Source: Collybiopsis luxurians FD-317 M1 (taxonomy: Eukaryota; Basidiomycota; Agaricomycetes; Agaricales; Omphalotaceae). From it: a stretch of 64,000 nucleotides of DNA. Of this stretch, positions 1-13,813 are shown piece by piece. A model generated the notes under the pieces. That model was not told where the DNA came from. It ran no database searches and worked only from the letters and a program-made list of their open reading frames with translations. The DNA is taken from assembly GCA_000827265.1 (NCBI GenBank), contig KN834797.1, positions 124,001 through 188,000 on the forward strand. The letters run 5' to 3'. Within the stretch, counting starts at the first letter, position 1, and every line of letters starts with the position of its first letter. A program made the translations under genes and the position numbers.

Positions 1-612
1 ATATGCAGTCCATCAAGACTGTGCTTCCATTCCGAAATGATAGGAGAGGTGAACCCAAATGCGCCATTTGGATACTGAATTATTAACATGCTCCAGTGTA
101 TCCTAATGTCACTTGTATCATACCATGATACCCCTATGATGTACTTACATTCCTCAATGTTTTCCTATGACCCATTTGATAATTGCTGTCTATGTATTGT
201 CTGACCGCCAACCACAGGTCTCAGATGTTGGGTAGACTGTGGGTAGTAGGTATGTAGTACGAACATACACCTACCCTAATACTATTTATGCGAGAAGGAA
301 AATTGGGTGAGTGACAAAGTAACTTGTCTAACTTGTCCAGATTTCATGATTGCAATTTGCCTTCTTATAAGTATAAATAGTAACAGGGTAGGTGTATATA
401 TATACCCACAGTTTATCCAACATGTTCGACCTTTGGTCGGCGGTGGCATTAAACACCAGTATTAATTAATCGGGCTATAAAACACTTGAGAGTCTACATA
501 ATAGTGGCAGGTGACATTATACATATACTACAGTATGTAATCATAAATAATTGCTTTATTTCTTATCAGCCAGCTGTTCTGGCGCCTTTGGGTTGACCTC
601 TCGAATGATCTC
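1..612. other. Intergenic, no gene seen
   Basis: AT-rich DNA with short TA runs (about 395-405) and no reading frame that resembles a protein. It lies downstream of the membrane protein gene ending at 613, so part of it is probably that gene's 3' UTR. No RNA gene or repeat was recognised. Confidence 0.6.
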
Positions 613-1955
613 TTAATGAGTGCTTCCAATGCTTGGATCAACTGTCCTGGTCGGCACTTGGCTCTCTCGGTGAAAATCCTCTGTGGTCTGATTGATTTGG
701 ATGGACTCGATCAGTGGAGAGTTATCCATGTTTACCAAAACGGCTACCACCATGGGATACCAGGCCTATGAAGTTACTGATGAATATTAATATCCATCTG
801 CAAAAGAAATTGTGACTTACAGATGCAAGAGAAAATGTGGAATCAATAATAGCCTTATACTCTGCAAACCTTAGGCTATCCAGAGGTCCATACACATCCA
901 GCAGGATACTAACAGCATAGACAGTCTGTATGGTGCAATATATAGCACCAGATTCAATTAACAAAAGTAGGACATTCTGAACTCTTGTTCTTCTGTGTAA
1001 TCCAGCATCTTTGACAATATGATAGTGATTCCTGTGCACACTGCACAGTGAACTGGATAAATATAGCATATACTTTTGGGGCACTTACCATGCCTTCCAT
1101 GCAATTAGGCCTGTTGCAAACATGTTAACCACCAGTGAGACCACAGGCGACAACCAATCCAAAATTGTGCTAGGATTAGATTCTTCTGGCACCTTGATCT
1201 CAATGTCATCCAGGATGCCATCTGCGATCTGAACTCCTGTGTGGTATCATACAAAGGATTTAGTTAAATTGATACCTACGGCTAAATTTTTCCAGCCTAC
1301 ATACCAAAATTCGTAATCATGAGAAGCACAAGTGCAACCTTCCAAAGCTTTTGCTGTTGAAATAAAGCCCATGCCCTCCAAACTACAATGAAATCACTCA
1401 AGTAAATCTAGATGAAATGATCAAGCTATTGGAGAGATAGATGAACATTGCTACCTTACGGATAATGTTAAATCCCAGCTATTCATATATGTAAATGGCA
1501 AAAGTTTCCTGTTTGTTATTTGCGCTTTTGCCTCAACTGCTCCCTGTACATCTGGTTTTATTTTAAAAAGCTCCACCTTGCCTTGTATAAGTGGGAATGC
1601 TACATTGGCAGAGGCATTCCAAGTCAAGGCAATAAAAGTGATGATCAGGCAAGCAAACAGAGCAACTCTTGAGTGAGACCATGGTTTGGTCCTATCATAG
1701 CATCAATGTGTCATTACCAACCCAATATGTAAATCCTAGATCCCACCCTGAGATTACTTACGTCAGTATCCGAGTAGCAATAAGTATTCCCAGCACAGTG
1801 GCACCTAACCAGAGTCAATTCAGGTTGGTAGCCCTTTGTAAGAAGTGAGGTGAGGACATACCAAAGCCCGTTGCTAACACCATTATGTAAGCTACTGTAT
1901 TAATCTGGATAACGGTGGCATAGTAGGAAATGATCTGTTGCTCTTCAGGTGTCAT
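613..1955 (-). CDS. Multi-pass (about 7-TM) membrane protein, Agaricomycete-type
   Basis: Seven exons on the minus strand: 1955-1862, 1804-1762, 1691-1455, 1396-1305, 1236-1089, 1031-821 and 765-613. They give 978 nt, or 325 residues, with all phases matching. The protein starts MTPEEQQIISYYATVIQ. It has hydrophobic spans with recurring landmarks of a large uncharacterised membrane family in mushrooms: DFIVVWRAWALF, GLIAWKAW, LLLLIESGAIYC and YPMVVAVLVNMDNS. The start is the only ATG that opens this family-like N-terminus. The tail is short and hydrophilic. An upstream ATG frame of 81 codons (2231-1986) ends 30 bp before the start and may be a uORF or chance. The role is unknown; it should sit in a cellular membrane. 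The family identity is from memory of sequence pattern; the exon model is read directly. Confidence 0.85.
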
Positions 1956-4240
1956 AAGTTATAAATTGGGTGAAAAACACTACGTTCAGTTTTTGTTGCT
2001 CATCCTCTTATACTGTTGAACATATGATGACTTGACGTCTGTTGTTGGTATAGGGCCAATGCTAATGCGTGGCGGTGCTCGTGCCTTGAGCAAATTAGTA
2101 GAGTTTTCTCGGATCAGTTCATGCTGTGACTCACAAGTGACAGGTGCCATGTGCCATAATTCATGAAACATTGAGTGCGCCTTTCGACGAGCCTGCGGGC
2201 TGCGATGAGCACAACTAGGCAGTGTATCCATAGTGAAACAGTGGTGTAATCTTTTTCTTTTTCGATTCTATTCCAATTGAAGAGCAAAAAGCTTGACCGT
2301 GTCTCATTGTGACACTAGCACTTGTTTAAACCCTGTAACGCCTGATATGCAGTTAGTGTTGCCGTGGCCCGCACATAAGCCGGCTTCCAGCCGAAGCCGA
2401 TCGGGAGTTGGAGCCGAGCCGGTCACAAAGATATTCGGCATCGAAATGGCAGACGCTAAGTTGATGGTGCCTTTTCGAATATACGTCTACTGAATTACAT
2501 GCATATCCTTTAGCACTCACCCTGCTCTCTTCCATTGATGTCTTCCCCGCCGCTCTCAATCAAGCCTTGATCAAGCCTGTGCTGGACGTGATGAAGAGCG
2601 AAAGGTCCATCTATGCTATCAACGCAAGTGGGACCACTCATTTGACTGCGATACTGTGACTTCAAACAGGACCATCGGACATCATTCACTGGGGGATGCT
2701 GGTTTGCCGTTCTACGGTCGAATACCTCTTTGGGCCAGCTTCCCACGGCTCAAAGCTGAACAGTCGGTTTCAAAAACTATACAGAACTCGTTGACATTAC
2801 AGAATGAGATAGTCATAACTTACAAGAAGCAGATATCTGGGAGATGTTCTTATTCATAGGAATTTTTACCTTCTACTGTGCAGGAAAGATAATCAAAACC
2901 TTCTCCCGGCGTCTTCTCTCTCTACTTCGAACGATCTTGTAGAGTCATCTGGGGACAGACAACGGGTTGTATTAAAAAGAGCAAACGCTAGTGGAAGCTT
3001 CGGGATTCTGTAATCTATTCTCAGGATCTCTCTCAATTGGTTTTTTTTTTTTTTAACCTAGCCAGAGTTTGAGCTGCATATAACGTCCGTCCTTTTCCAG
3101 ATCCGTCTGCAATGGAACTTATTTCATATCACGGAGAATTCCGAGTAAGTCCTGGGAGGTGAGGAAAGAATTTGGTGTCCCTCGTGAGTGTGCGACTGTA
3201 GCTGTTATACTCAAGTGTCGTCGGCGGCAGAAATCTTCTAAAAAGTAATAGGGTTTAGGGCTTTTCTCTTTCTCACAAGATGTTCAGTAAATGCGTTAGC
3301 ATGGGTACCAAAGATTTGACAATCTGAGATAAAGGTCGTGTCGCAGGGACATTTTCATTCTTCTCTCCAGATTTTTAACTCGGAGTTTCCGACGGCTAGA
3401 TACGAGTTTCCATTGGCGGGCTTTTCCATCTTATCCGAATGTCAAAATGATACTGAATTGAGTTATTAGAAACTCTCCGGTCGAACAGGAAGGCGGTCAT
3501 GTCACGGTAGCGTCGTTATTGAATCGCGTAGTTGATTAGCTTGGCAAGGGACACACGGTCAAAAAGTACATACATCCTTACCTATACTCTAGTGGATATG
3601 TAGTCGACAATATTCAGGGCTCAATGACAGCCACAGGAGGCGATTTGAACGCTGGTCATGTACGTACATACTTAGGAATTTCGGATCCTTCCAAAACCAC
3701 GTTTGCGCTAGCTCGCAAAAGTTGTCACTAGGCTCCCCGACCCTTCACTTTCTGACCTTCTATGTAACACCTCCGGATTGTATGAAGCAAACAAAAACAT
3801 GGCGGGATCGATTCTCCGAAAAGTCTATGTTCCTGTCAAAAGATGTCAGAAAACAAACGACCGATGGAGCGTTGTGCTTTAAAGTTCCCAAAACGTCTGT
3901 AAGTGCCTCTTTGTACTTCCCAATCAATTTACACAGATCCCTGACTTCACACTGCTGCGAAACCAAAGCGCCGCTGTTGGCCTATGTAGACCGGCGTTCG
4001 ACGGATCTGAATTCTGATATCATGAATTGTAAAGACTCAAGCGATTGTTAAGATTGAGATTCGCTACTTTTGGTACTCTACTGGATTCTGACTTTAGAGA
4101 ATTTCTGACCCGCAGAATCGCCTCATATCAGCACCTGCGTTGTAAACCCGCTGGGACTGGCTTTCTCCAGTGAAGTTCCTATCTCCCGTAAGAAGCAAGA
4201 TTCGCTATATACGAACTAGCGTTTTGATGGAATGTTATAG
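1956..4240. other. Intergenic, no supported gene
   Basis: Contains the 5' flank of the membrane protein gene, including an 81-codon minus-strand frame at 2231-1986, and a poly-T run near 3042-3054. Small frames on both strands look like noise: none has a recognisable domain or plausible splice partners. CpG is more frequent here than in the gene to the left. Confidence 0.5.
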
Positions 4241-4856
4241 TTAACCGTTCGGCCGATTCTCAAGTCTCACAGGCACCTTGAGGCTGCCTTGGAACTGCAA
4301 ATGCTGCCTACCGTGAGTGCTCCAACTTGGAACGATCTCCCCTAAAATTGCTACTACCTCAAGAGCATTAGCAAGGTACCTAAAACACATCATGAAAATA
4401 AGGTTAGACGCGGAAACTGACAGCGAGAGTTCATCATCACAAGCACTTCTCCCGATGGCTTTCCCAACGACTTGTGAACTCACTTTCATTCGGAACTTGT
4501 GGTAGCAATCTGTTCTCCGGAGCATGCGAGAGACGAGGTTACATGCGCTCATTTTCCACTGGGTTTGAACTCACTATTTACTCATTCAGGTCACCTAGGT
4601 GGATCCTTATCTGTCGGAAAACTGGTCCGATGTAGACAAGGACCCCTTGGCCAGGAATAACTTCCAGCATGAGCTCATATATTGGCTGAACATCGGCTCG
4701 GTATTTCGTTGTTTGTGTATTTGGAAACCATCGGAAATTTTCGCTGGACACAGCTGAATCTGCAGCCCGCCTGATGTATGATTCGTGCTTGGACCAGTCC
4801 ACCACCTTACTGGCGACACGGATACCCTTACGCTAATGACCCATGAGAGATGAAAT
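4241..4856 (-). other. Coding-like minus-strand segment, possible gene remnant
   Basis: Two stretches on the minus strand look protein-like. After a possible acceptor near 4835, one frame runs to a stop at 4578. It contains RWFPNTQTTKYRADVQPIYE, ELMLEVIPGQGVLVYIGPVF and RQIRIHLGDLNE. A second frame lies after a possible intron end near 4378 and contains YLANALEVVAILGEIVPSW. I could not join them into one model, found no upstream exon before the reductase gene, and do not recognise the family. It could be a small gene with an intron model I missed, or the relic of a larger one. Confidence 0.25.
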
Positions 4857-5012
4857 TATAACCTGTAATTCAGCGAATTTGAAAGAAATAGAATCGATTG
4901 AAAGGTCGTCTATGGATAATTGTACATGCTGCTAGAAGTGAACACTCAGCCTACTAAAGCGACGAGAACAAGAACAAGCGTTAGAACCAAAACCCATTAA
5001 AGATAATAAACT

Positions 5013-6144
5013 TCAAAGTTTTCCCTTTACCATCTTCGAAATACTTTCAGGATCTAGAACAGCTTGGGGATAAGGAAGCTGAGACTGTCTGGTGTTTTCC
5101 GCTCCTCCATCGACAACAAGGATTTGACCTGTGATAAATGAGGCAACATCACTGAACAAGAAGACAGTCGCGCTCTCAACATCCTTAATTTCGCCCACAC
5201 GCCCGAGGGGAGACACGAATGGGCGACGACTCTCCTTATTGGATAAACGAGCTATACCCTCAGTGCCAGCTATAGCTCCAGGCGCGATAACATTCGAACG
5301 AACACCAAAGGGACCCTCCTCAACCGCGAGTACCGTTGAAAGAGCATCAATTCCGGCCTTCGCTGCTGAGACGTGAGCCTGATACTGGGAGCCTGAAATC
5401 CAATAATGAGCGATGGAAACACTTAATAAGAGTCGGCTGGCGCTTACCCTTGTAATGAAGTGTAGCGCTGACATGTATGTATGCGCCCTTGGTTTTCCGT
5501 ACATGAGGAATCGTGGCTTTGATCGTGTTGTACGTTCCAATCTTCAAACAGAACCTGTAAGTTTCAACTCCGCAGTACACTTCCTCACTTACAGTGTCAA
5601 TCTCCATCACCGTTCTGAATCCATTTTCCGAGAGGCCGGATATAGGGGCCAAAAAGTTACCAGCAGCTCCTGAATAACTCGGTCCGTACATTTAACGTGG
5701 ATGTAGCCTGAAAGTGCGCACCACAAATCACAAAATCTATCTTTCCAAACTTTTCAATCGTCTTCTTCACAGCTTCCTTAAGCTCCTCTGGTTTCCTAAC
5801 ATCTGCTTGAGCAGGGATGCACGTCCGTCCCGTCTTCTCCGAAAGTTCTTTTGCGGACTGGGTGAGACGATCCAACCTAAAATGGCCAGTTCAGGAAACG
5901 AAAACTGGACTGCAGAAGTTCATACTTTCTTCCAATGATTACTGCGTTCGCTCCATGGCGCATCTGTAGGATTATTGGCAAAAATACAGGGAATATCGAG
6001 ACATGTACGAACCACAGCTTCAGTCATTCCGCGACAAATTCCAGAACCACCGCCCGTACAGAATAGCACTTTTCCCTTGAAAATGTCATCTTTAAACGCA
6101 GCCGTAGACTCGACAACCGGTGCAACGAATGGAACAGGCGACAT
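5013..6144 (-). CDS. 2,4-dienoyl-CoA reductase, peroxisomal type (SDR family)
   Basis: Six exons on the minus strand: 6144-6013, 5963-5926, 5876-5722, 5669-5593, 5541-5448 and 5392-5013. They total 876 nt and 291 residues with all phases consistent. The enzyme reduces 2,4-dienoyl-CoA with NADPH, an auxiliary step in beta-oxidation of unsaturated fatty acids. Landmarks are a Rossmann nucleotide loop TGGGSGI (30-36), [11 protein letters not shown] (from 108), [10 protein letters not shown] with the conserved Lys near 177, and [15 protein letters not shown], a signature shared with DECR2/Sps19 proteins. The usual SDR catalytic Tyr four residues before that Lys is not present, as in other DECR enzymes. 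The protein ends KGKL, which resembles a weak PTS1 peroxisomal signal. Introns are 48-51 nt. The neighbours do not suggest a cluster. Family call is strong; peroxisomal location is inferred. Confidence 0.92.
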
Positions 6145-9100
6145 CTTCAGATTTAGAGTCTGTGAGCGAAGCTGGAAGAGCACAAGGCGTAGGCGCTTGT
6201 CGCGCTTACCCCGCGTCAGGCTTCGGTGACGCTGCGGCCCCTCGGGATACGGCAATCAATGATCCCGGAACCGGCTACAACCTCACACTGGCCGGATGAC
6301 TAAGCAGCTGAAAATCAACTCGTTCCCGTTTCATTCGCAGTTGGAATGGAAAAAGTATATGGCATCCCTTCCTCAGCTTCGATTATTGAACTGGATGAAT
6401 TGGAAGTAATTTGAAATCTTGGCGCGAAGTTCAGCTTTGACCAGGTCAATTCAGTTCCGTGTCCTCAAGAGCTCACAACCTCTGGTTCCATTCCGGGTAT
6501 GCTGGGGTTGCTGGGTGTCACTTTCTGTCTTCAGTACGATTCTTTTCAGCGACTCCATTTGCTAAAAATTTCAGCCCACATCGGCCTTCGCCCCGAGGCA
6601 TTCGTACATCTTTTAAAAAGTCACAATCACGAATATGATGGTTCGTACTCCCGTTTCATCTCGCTAAGTTTGTTCGTGGCAAGATTTTCTAGAATCTCCT
6701 CTTTCTGCCTTTTTTACTCAGGCAATTTTTTTGTCCGTAATTTCCCATAGGTACTGCCTTTGAACATCATGTCATAACGCGCCATTCGCGGGCTTCTTGA
6801 CCCAGCTGAAAGGGTCTGGTGATTGCTACGATCTCTGCTTCTTCCCATGAAGGGTGGAGACATTGCAGGTCCATTTTCGGGCAAGCTTCGGTAGCTTCCT
6901 ACACTGTCGGCGGTCTTGTAAGAGCTTTACGGTCTTGGACCGTGCAAAAGGAATGACCAAGTATTGCCTCGCTGAAGTCCTCTCTGGCTCACATCATGTG
7001 TGAATTAACCGAGGTAAGAAGTGTCATCGTACGGTAATACGAGAAGATAGGACTTACCTACTCCGTCCACGATTCCTCCGTTCCCTTTTTTGATTTCTCC
7101 TCCCGCCCTCTCCCGCCTTCTCTTTGGGGTGGAGATTTCGAGTACTAGATCGTGTCCCCGGGATTCCAGCCTCTCAGGGCGACAACTTTCACAGGCACTA
7201 ACGTCTGACCATGACAGAAGTCCGAGTTCCGAGTCTCCATTCGAGAGTACGGCGCTGGGCTCGGGGAGACTTCTCAATCCCCGAGGTCAGTTTCGCTCGG
7301 TCCTTCTTTCCGAGCAAAGTTTTTCTGCTACCCTTTTGCTCAAGAATCATGGATACCAAAATCATCTTTCGTGGTTGACGCTATCACTGATACTGCCAAC
7401 CGGTGATGATTTATCCAGTGATACTGCATAGCAATGAATTCCAGACCACCACCCGCAGAACGGGATTTCGTCATGTCGCATGCTAGTGGAAAACGAGAGC
7501 CATATCATCTAGCTGTGAATTTTGCATTATAGAAATAGTAGATGCGCCTCTCCTTGGCCTGCTCAACATGCAGTAGTCTTGTCAATGATTCATTAGTTTT
7601 TTAGAATTGGCGTAAGCATGTATCCAGATGTATTCACGGACGCGCATCTGTCATGATCATGATGGTTCAAACGCTGATTTTCAAGATGAAATGCTCGGGC
7701 TTCGGCCCTCTGTTATTGCTGTCATCCGGTGATTTTCGCTGAATGAGGTCTATACATACATCAACGCATGAATTGAATGTTTGTAGTTCATTTTTCTCAA
7801 TCCTCGGTTATTATCCATATATGTATAGCTCTGTGAGTGTCGTTGACAACGACGGGAGCGACATCTCATCCATCTAATCATCTAAGGCTCAGTATATGCT
7901 TACTCGTGTTGGCGCTAGGCTCTGCTGGCGGAAACCTAATGTCATCCTTTGGAGAAAAGAACTGATAAATTGAATGACAGGTGGTAGTTATATGAGCGCA
8001 TCATTGCTCGAAAAGTGGTTCATAGCTTACATCTGCATGCATCTTTTCGTCGCGTTTCATCCTTTTGGCGTTATGCCTGCGAGCAGTGCGAGCTAACGGT
8101 GTTCTTTCCGTACTTACCGAATAAGGATAAGGGAGTTCCGCAGCAAGATGAGCAAGCTTCGGGGCAATATGTAGGCTTGTTTCTCAACAGCTATCGTTAC
8201 GTGCATGAGAGGAAGGCGATGAACTTTAGTCGTCATGTCGAAAATTAGTTCGAAATAGTCTCATTCTCTACATCGCTGGAACCGAAAGACGAACGGAAAT
8301 TTGTCAAGGCGATGATTCTGCATAGGTACGAGCCTAGGAAGTATGATGTTCGTCGTGACGGGAAGCTTATACTGACCGTAATGCGCTCAGACGTGGCGTG
8401 CAAGGACGTGTAAACCCATCTTCCTTATCCCGCTTAATACCATCCAACCAAGTGATGCCCAAAAATGTCATTCATTTTTCTCGTTGCCTACTTGTGTATC
8501 CTGCAAGAGTAGGAAAACTCCAACTGACTCAAACGTAAGGTAAATTTTGAGGTTGAATATAAGCTTTTTGACAGTGGCGACTGGATTCACCTGGTCCCTG
8601 GATCGTCGGGCGTTCGCGATTTTCACGCCTCTTTATTAGCTTACGGTTCTAGGTTGAAGGTTGATTGTACGTCAAGTAAACTCTAAACTATCGCATATTC
8701 TTTGTAGACACTAGTACGATTCGGGTACCACTTTCAAGCTGAAAGTCTCCGAAATCCTTGACCGCCGCTTGTTACTTTCGCGATGAAAGCCTGTCTTCCC
8801 CGTTGGTTCGAGATCGTCGGGCACCTGGCCCTGAAACCTCGATTTGATCGTTCCACGTTCGGCGCCGTCCCCGTCGCTCTTCGATGTGCAGGACGCGTAA
8901 AAATCTCTGCGACTCGAGTTGAGATCAAATTCTAGTCAAGAAAATGGCTCTGAATCTGTGACTAATTGAGAGAATGGAAGACAAAGTTGAGTTTGTTCAT
9001 TCGGCGCCCGCCCATTGAATCTCCTAGTACTTACTCGACGATCTTCATCTTATTGCTCTTGGCTCGCAGCATATTCAATTTGATTCAATTCCGGCGTTCA

Positions 9101-12100
9101 AAAGTGATCAATTCGACATATTCATACATATATATGTATGGATCAGTGAGGCCCCCTCGACGTATTGAATTCATTCACACCAGTGGCACAATCAATGTGC
9201 ATTCAGACGTTTTGTATAACGCAAACAACAATTGGCAATTCCACTTTCGTACATACATTTCAATTCATTGTGATAATCGAAGGATTATCAAGATATGAAC
9301 AGATTCTACACTCTATGTATATGTACGCTTTAATGCGGTAATTCAGTATTCATCGATTTGTCCACTCGAGACTCATTCATTCATATTCGATTTCTGTAAA
9401 CTGAATTGAAGTACCTATATCTGTCTTTAACTGGCGTTGAATGAAAGGGGTTATCTGCCATGGCCATAGAGAATTTCATACTCAGCTTCCACACGTGGAG
9501 TTGAATGTGCGATGGCAGTAGATTGGAGCGTGTCTACTGAATATCCATCTCTGTACTGTGTACACGAACAAAGACCTCGTGCCTTGCCAGAATATAAACA
9601 AGGTATTCAAGACTGCGATACTCTCTATACAGTGTACGGTTGCGTTTACTGATATACTCTTTGGTGATGTTACTTTATAGTGATCAGCGAGGATTGATAG
9701 GCTTGAATTATCTGAGGAAGAGTTCATATGCACGCCACATAAGTCTATCACAGTGTATATACTCGTAACTCTCTTTCAAAATGGTTTTGATCTCTCTTGT
9801 TTTCCTAGATGGAAAGATCACTAGATACCGCTTCTGCTTCAGGATGATTGACTGCGATAAGCGTGATCGGCTTTTTGCCTTGCTGGAACTGCGTACTCTG
9901 TGCGGATAACTGTTGCGCTTTTGCAAATCGGAAAAGAACACAAGCAGCCTTCTGTCCACGCTTAAACACCTATGATCTTCCATGATTATTCCTAGTACGG
10001 TTCCTACTCTCATGCACTCCGGAGAACATATGGAAGGGTCGCCTCGTGTTCCCAAAGAGCCCGAGTTGCGCGGATTGGAGGCTCACTGGAACGCGAGAGG
10101 ACGCATGCAAGAATCGAATCGAGAAGACGGAGATAGAAGGAAGAAGGCCGGAAGGAAAGCCGGGGAGGGAAATGGGGGGAAGGAGGAACGACGTAAAACA
10201 AGAAGCATTAAAAAGATCCCGGGACATTCGGGATCCGAAAGCCCTTTTACCTGCTCTCCTTCTTTTCCTTCTCCTTCTCCTTCTCCTTCGTCTACTTCTA
10301 TACAGGTAAACAGGTACGCTGGTGAGCAAGGAACCCGTGAACGCGTTCGAATTTCGATCTCCGTCCAGTTCGTCCTTTTCATTTCGCGAAGCGTGATTTT
10401 CATTTCCCAAATTCCGGATTGATATGTACGTGTACATACTTATTATCACCACTGACCAAATGGATTATAAGTGGATCAAAGATTGCCTTCTACAGCCATC
10501 CGTTAGATGCTTGAAACAGAAACAAGAAAGAACTCGGAGCAGGAGCAACTGACAGCGTACACGCTTGCATTGGACCCCGTTTTGGATACGTGTGACGAGC
10601 GCCCATCTAGCGATGCCGGGTCATGCATCTCCGAAGTTACCACATTGTCGTCCACATTGCCCAAGGTTTAATCTGGCGTAGCCAGACTCAGTACAAGATT
10701 CTTAACGGGGTGGCCAGCCCTATGATCAGATCTCTAAAAGATCCCTTCGTATCTAAAATCCGCGGACAGCAGAGGCGATGGAACCATGAAAGGAAGCTGC
10801 TAAGGATCACACTGGATCAAGGTGGTATCATATCTGACCACTGATATGAATATTCGTTTTTGGTGTTTTAGTTTTGACTCGATTCTTACGGCCGGAGTCA
10901 ATACTCGTAAAGGAATGACCGCCGGCTCCAAGGGCTATACTCTCCACCGCATCGAACGATGTTCAAGTATGGGGATAGTTGGGGTGGAGAAGGGGGCGTA
11001 TCATTCTTCGTTCGTTCCTCGCTGCCTGTCAACGATCACGATTGTTATGACGAGTCGACCTGACCAGTGGTACGCCGTCGCTTGAAGGAATGACAAATAG
11101 AACATACATAGCCTTGAACTTTGTTTTATTTTTTTTCTTCCGTTCTTTTGCCTAGTCGCACTAACGACATTGGGAAGCCAGAGGAGCTAGAGCTCACCTG
11201 CGGCGACCAATGGGATCACCGACCAATGATATATGATATTCTGATTTTCTACATTTGTAAGATGCAAGTACCGGCCGGAACCGTGCGCAATGCGTATACA
11301 GCATGTCTTGTCAGCTGGCCAAGCGGTAGCAGTAAATCGTGTACTCGCGTTTCGTTCCCCCCCATACCCTTTTCCCCACCTCCGTATCCCCCTCTAACCC
11401 TAAATATGAGCTCATTCCGTTTCTGAGGTTCCAAAGCATCATATCGCGGTTTGGACGAAGACCGCCAGCAATCGACGTCGTGAAATTCGTCATGGCCGTT
11501 TTCGTTTTGCGTTTAAACCACTTCGAGTACTACCTAGTGTTTGGTATTCGGATTACCCATTCAAACACTCTTTTTCAGAACGCCAAAGCTTGTAATTCAA
11601 ACCATGTACCGGAACCGCACAAGAGTACATATGTATACTTAATCATACTTTTGCGATGAACGAAAGGGGTTTACTTGTTGAATACTAGAATTCAACGCAC
11701 ATATCACTTATCATCACTATACAGTACAAACATAGAGTATGTACATTGTTCGAATTAAGGTCTCTTCTGTATTCAAGCTGCGACTGTATACAGTGCGCTG
11801 TACTGTATTCCATCACGCCAGATAGAGTACATTGGCAGTACATACGCGCGCTCATACATCGTCATACCTATAGAGTACTAATGCTATCAGTGCTCAATGT
11901 TTTGACCGTTGTTGAATGCTGAATGTTCGATCCCTTTCATAGAGTGTGTATGTATGTATGTATATACAACAGTGTATATACATAGAGTTCATAAAAGAGT
12001 TCGACGGTTGAATAGTGATGATGGTTGTATGAATTCGCAATTCCATACCGGACATCATACCTATATACCTTACTATAACCATACCATACCATACTCTATG

Positions 12101-13813
12101 TTAAAGTTGCATCGATACGGACTATGATAGAGTTGAGACAAAGTTGAGTTGAGTTGAGTCGAGTGTACAGTATGTATGGAGATTGCGTTTGGCGAGTTAA
12201 TCTCTGTGTATACGACCTCTCTATCATTTCGATCGCAACGATAGTGCATCTAGACTAGTGTGGCGCTGTGGATAGTGCACACATACGGCGAGGGGCGTCG
12301 TCAGTGATATTGATCTTAGCGGATGGGTGTCTGTGGGGCCAAGAATCCTTCAGATCGAAAAGGTCTCGTCCAGGGAAGGGTCCTTGCAGCTCCCCTTGTT
12401 CCACGACCCACTTGACCTTGAGGGGAGCGACACTGGACAAAGGGAAGTGGGGGGGATCCGGTGAATACGGCGAATTTACGCGCCTGGAGCAGAAAAGTTC
12501 ACAGGAAGCGGTATTCCCAAGGTATCTGTTTATTTGTTTGTTCTTTTTCGCTTCGCTTCCTAAAGGGCTGGGAAGGGGGAGTGTTTTCAGTGTTCACCGG
12601 TCAATCCCTGACGAGAAGAAGGGAAGTAGGGAAGTAGGGATTCTAGGAACTGCGTAATCCGACAAGAACTCGGACGGCGGGAAAAAGAAAAAGAGTACAT
12701 AACACATTAGATGACATATACTTGATATGGAAAGAGAGGGAAAGACGGAGATCTGGAATTCTTTCTTGGATTGTCCATATGATAGAATGATGGGGAACGG
12801 GGGTTGGGTTGCGCATGGACACGCCATGCCGGTGGTCAACGTCTACCGTTGACCCATCTCTCTCGTCCCTCTCCCCTCCCCGCGCCACGGACTATGTGGA
12901 GTGGAAAAAGGTCCAGTGACTGCTCCAAAATCGAGTTCCGATATCCTCTCTTTCTCCGGGAGACACAGCATAACTTTTTAGGTGAAGTCAGGTCAGGTCA
13001 AAAAGATGTGTGTTGGTAGTTACGTGACGAGAGCCTCGTTTCCAATTGATGCCGCGATGCTGTAAGTTGCCGTAAATGAAGGGAGCTGGAGTAAATTCTC
13101 TAAAAGGAAGGGAGGTAGTTTGGTACGAAAAAAAATTGCTCCCGAAGTAGCATTCACATGGCCTTGCTGAAAAGTCGCCGCGGGACCCTTACACCACAGG
13201 ATTTCCCTACTTCCTCGTACGAAGGCTGAGCTGGGCTGACACGCAGAGGCTCATTATCGAGTCGTAGAGTGAGGAAAATGATTGCGGAGCTTAAGCACGC
13301 CGCAGCTGAAAATACTTTCCTTCGCCAGCGCGGTGATCATGAAGCTCCGTCGCCCCCGTTCAGGGCAGCAACTTTCATAAACTTGAGATTTTGATTTGAT
13401 ATGTAAAAAATGCGCCCAGATTTCCGTGGCCAGATCAGTTTGTTTGTTTCGTGATAATTGGGACCGAATCCAGGTCAAAAAGTGAATTATCAATCTGAAT
13501 AAATAAGCCACCCCCATTCACCCACACGAGTTGACCGAACTCTACGCGAGACAAAAAACAGCCAACGAGTTTTGTTTGAAACTTGTGGTCTGGGGAACGA
13601 GAGCAGAGTCCTTTTTAAACGTTGTCGTTGCTTTGCTTTTAGCCCTTCTTTCTTGCTTTAAACTCTTTATATTTTCGTGTGTTCCTTTTGGACGTGGGAC
13701 GCGTACCGATCATACCGCAATTATAGGGGATTTGTTAGGTGTGTCATTTCTTTTGAATTCGTGGGCCCGAATACAAAAAAGTAGACTCATTGGGTTCTTG
13801 TTGATCAGTGAAT
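6145..13813. other. Long gene-free region upstream of the HMG-box gene
   Basis: About 7.7 kb between two divergently placed genes with no supported coding sequence. Frames on both strands are short and often compositional, for example the Arg-run frame around 10258-10290 created by a pyrimidine repeat. It holds simple repeats: TTCTCC-type near 10258-10290, TGTA near 11948-11962 and GAGTT near 12138-12158. There are many short AT-rich palindromes. The last 300 bp are pyrimidine-rich and probably form the leader of the HMG-box transcript. No tRNA or rRNA was found. Confidence 0.5.
10258..10291. repeat. Pyrimidine microsatellite, TTCTCC-type
   Basis: Imperfect tandem copies of a six-base pyrimidine unit. 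The repeat produces proline/serine- or arginine-rich frames on either strand, which are not taken as genes. Confidence 0.8.

Noticed and set aside
9970..10452. Overlapping frames of 87-160 codons on both strands, one with a long Arg run
   Set aside because: They are produced by a pyrimidine microsatellite and have no family resemblance.
11312..11345. tRNA-like A-box (TGGCCAAGCGG)
   Set aside because: No B-box or T-arm follows at a suitable distance and no acceptor stem can be formed.
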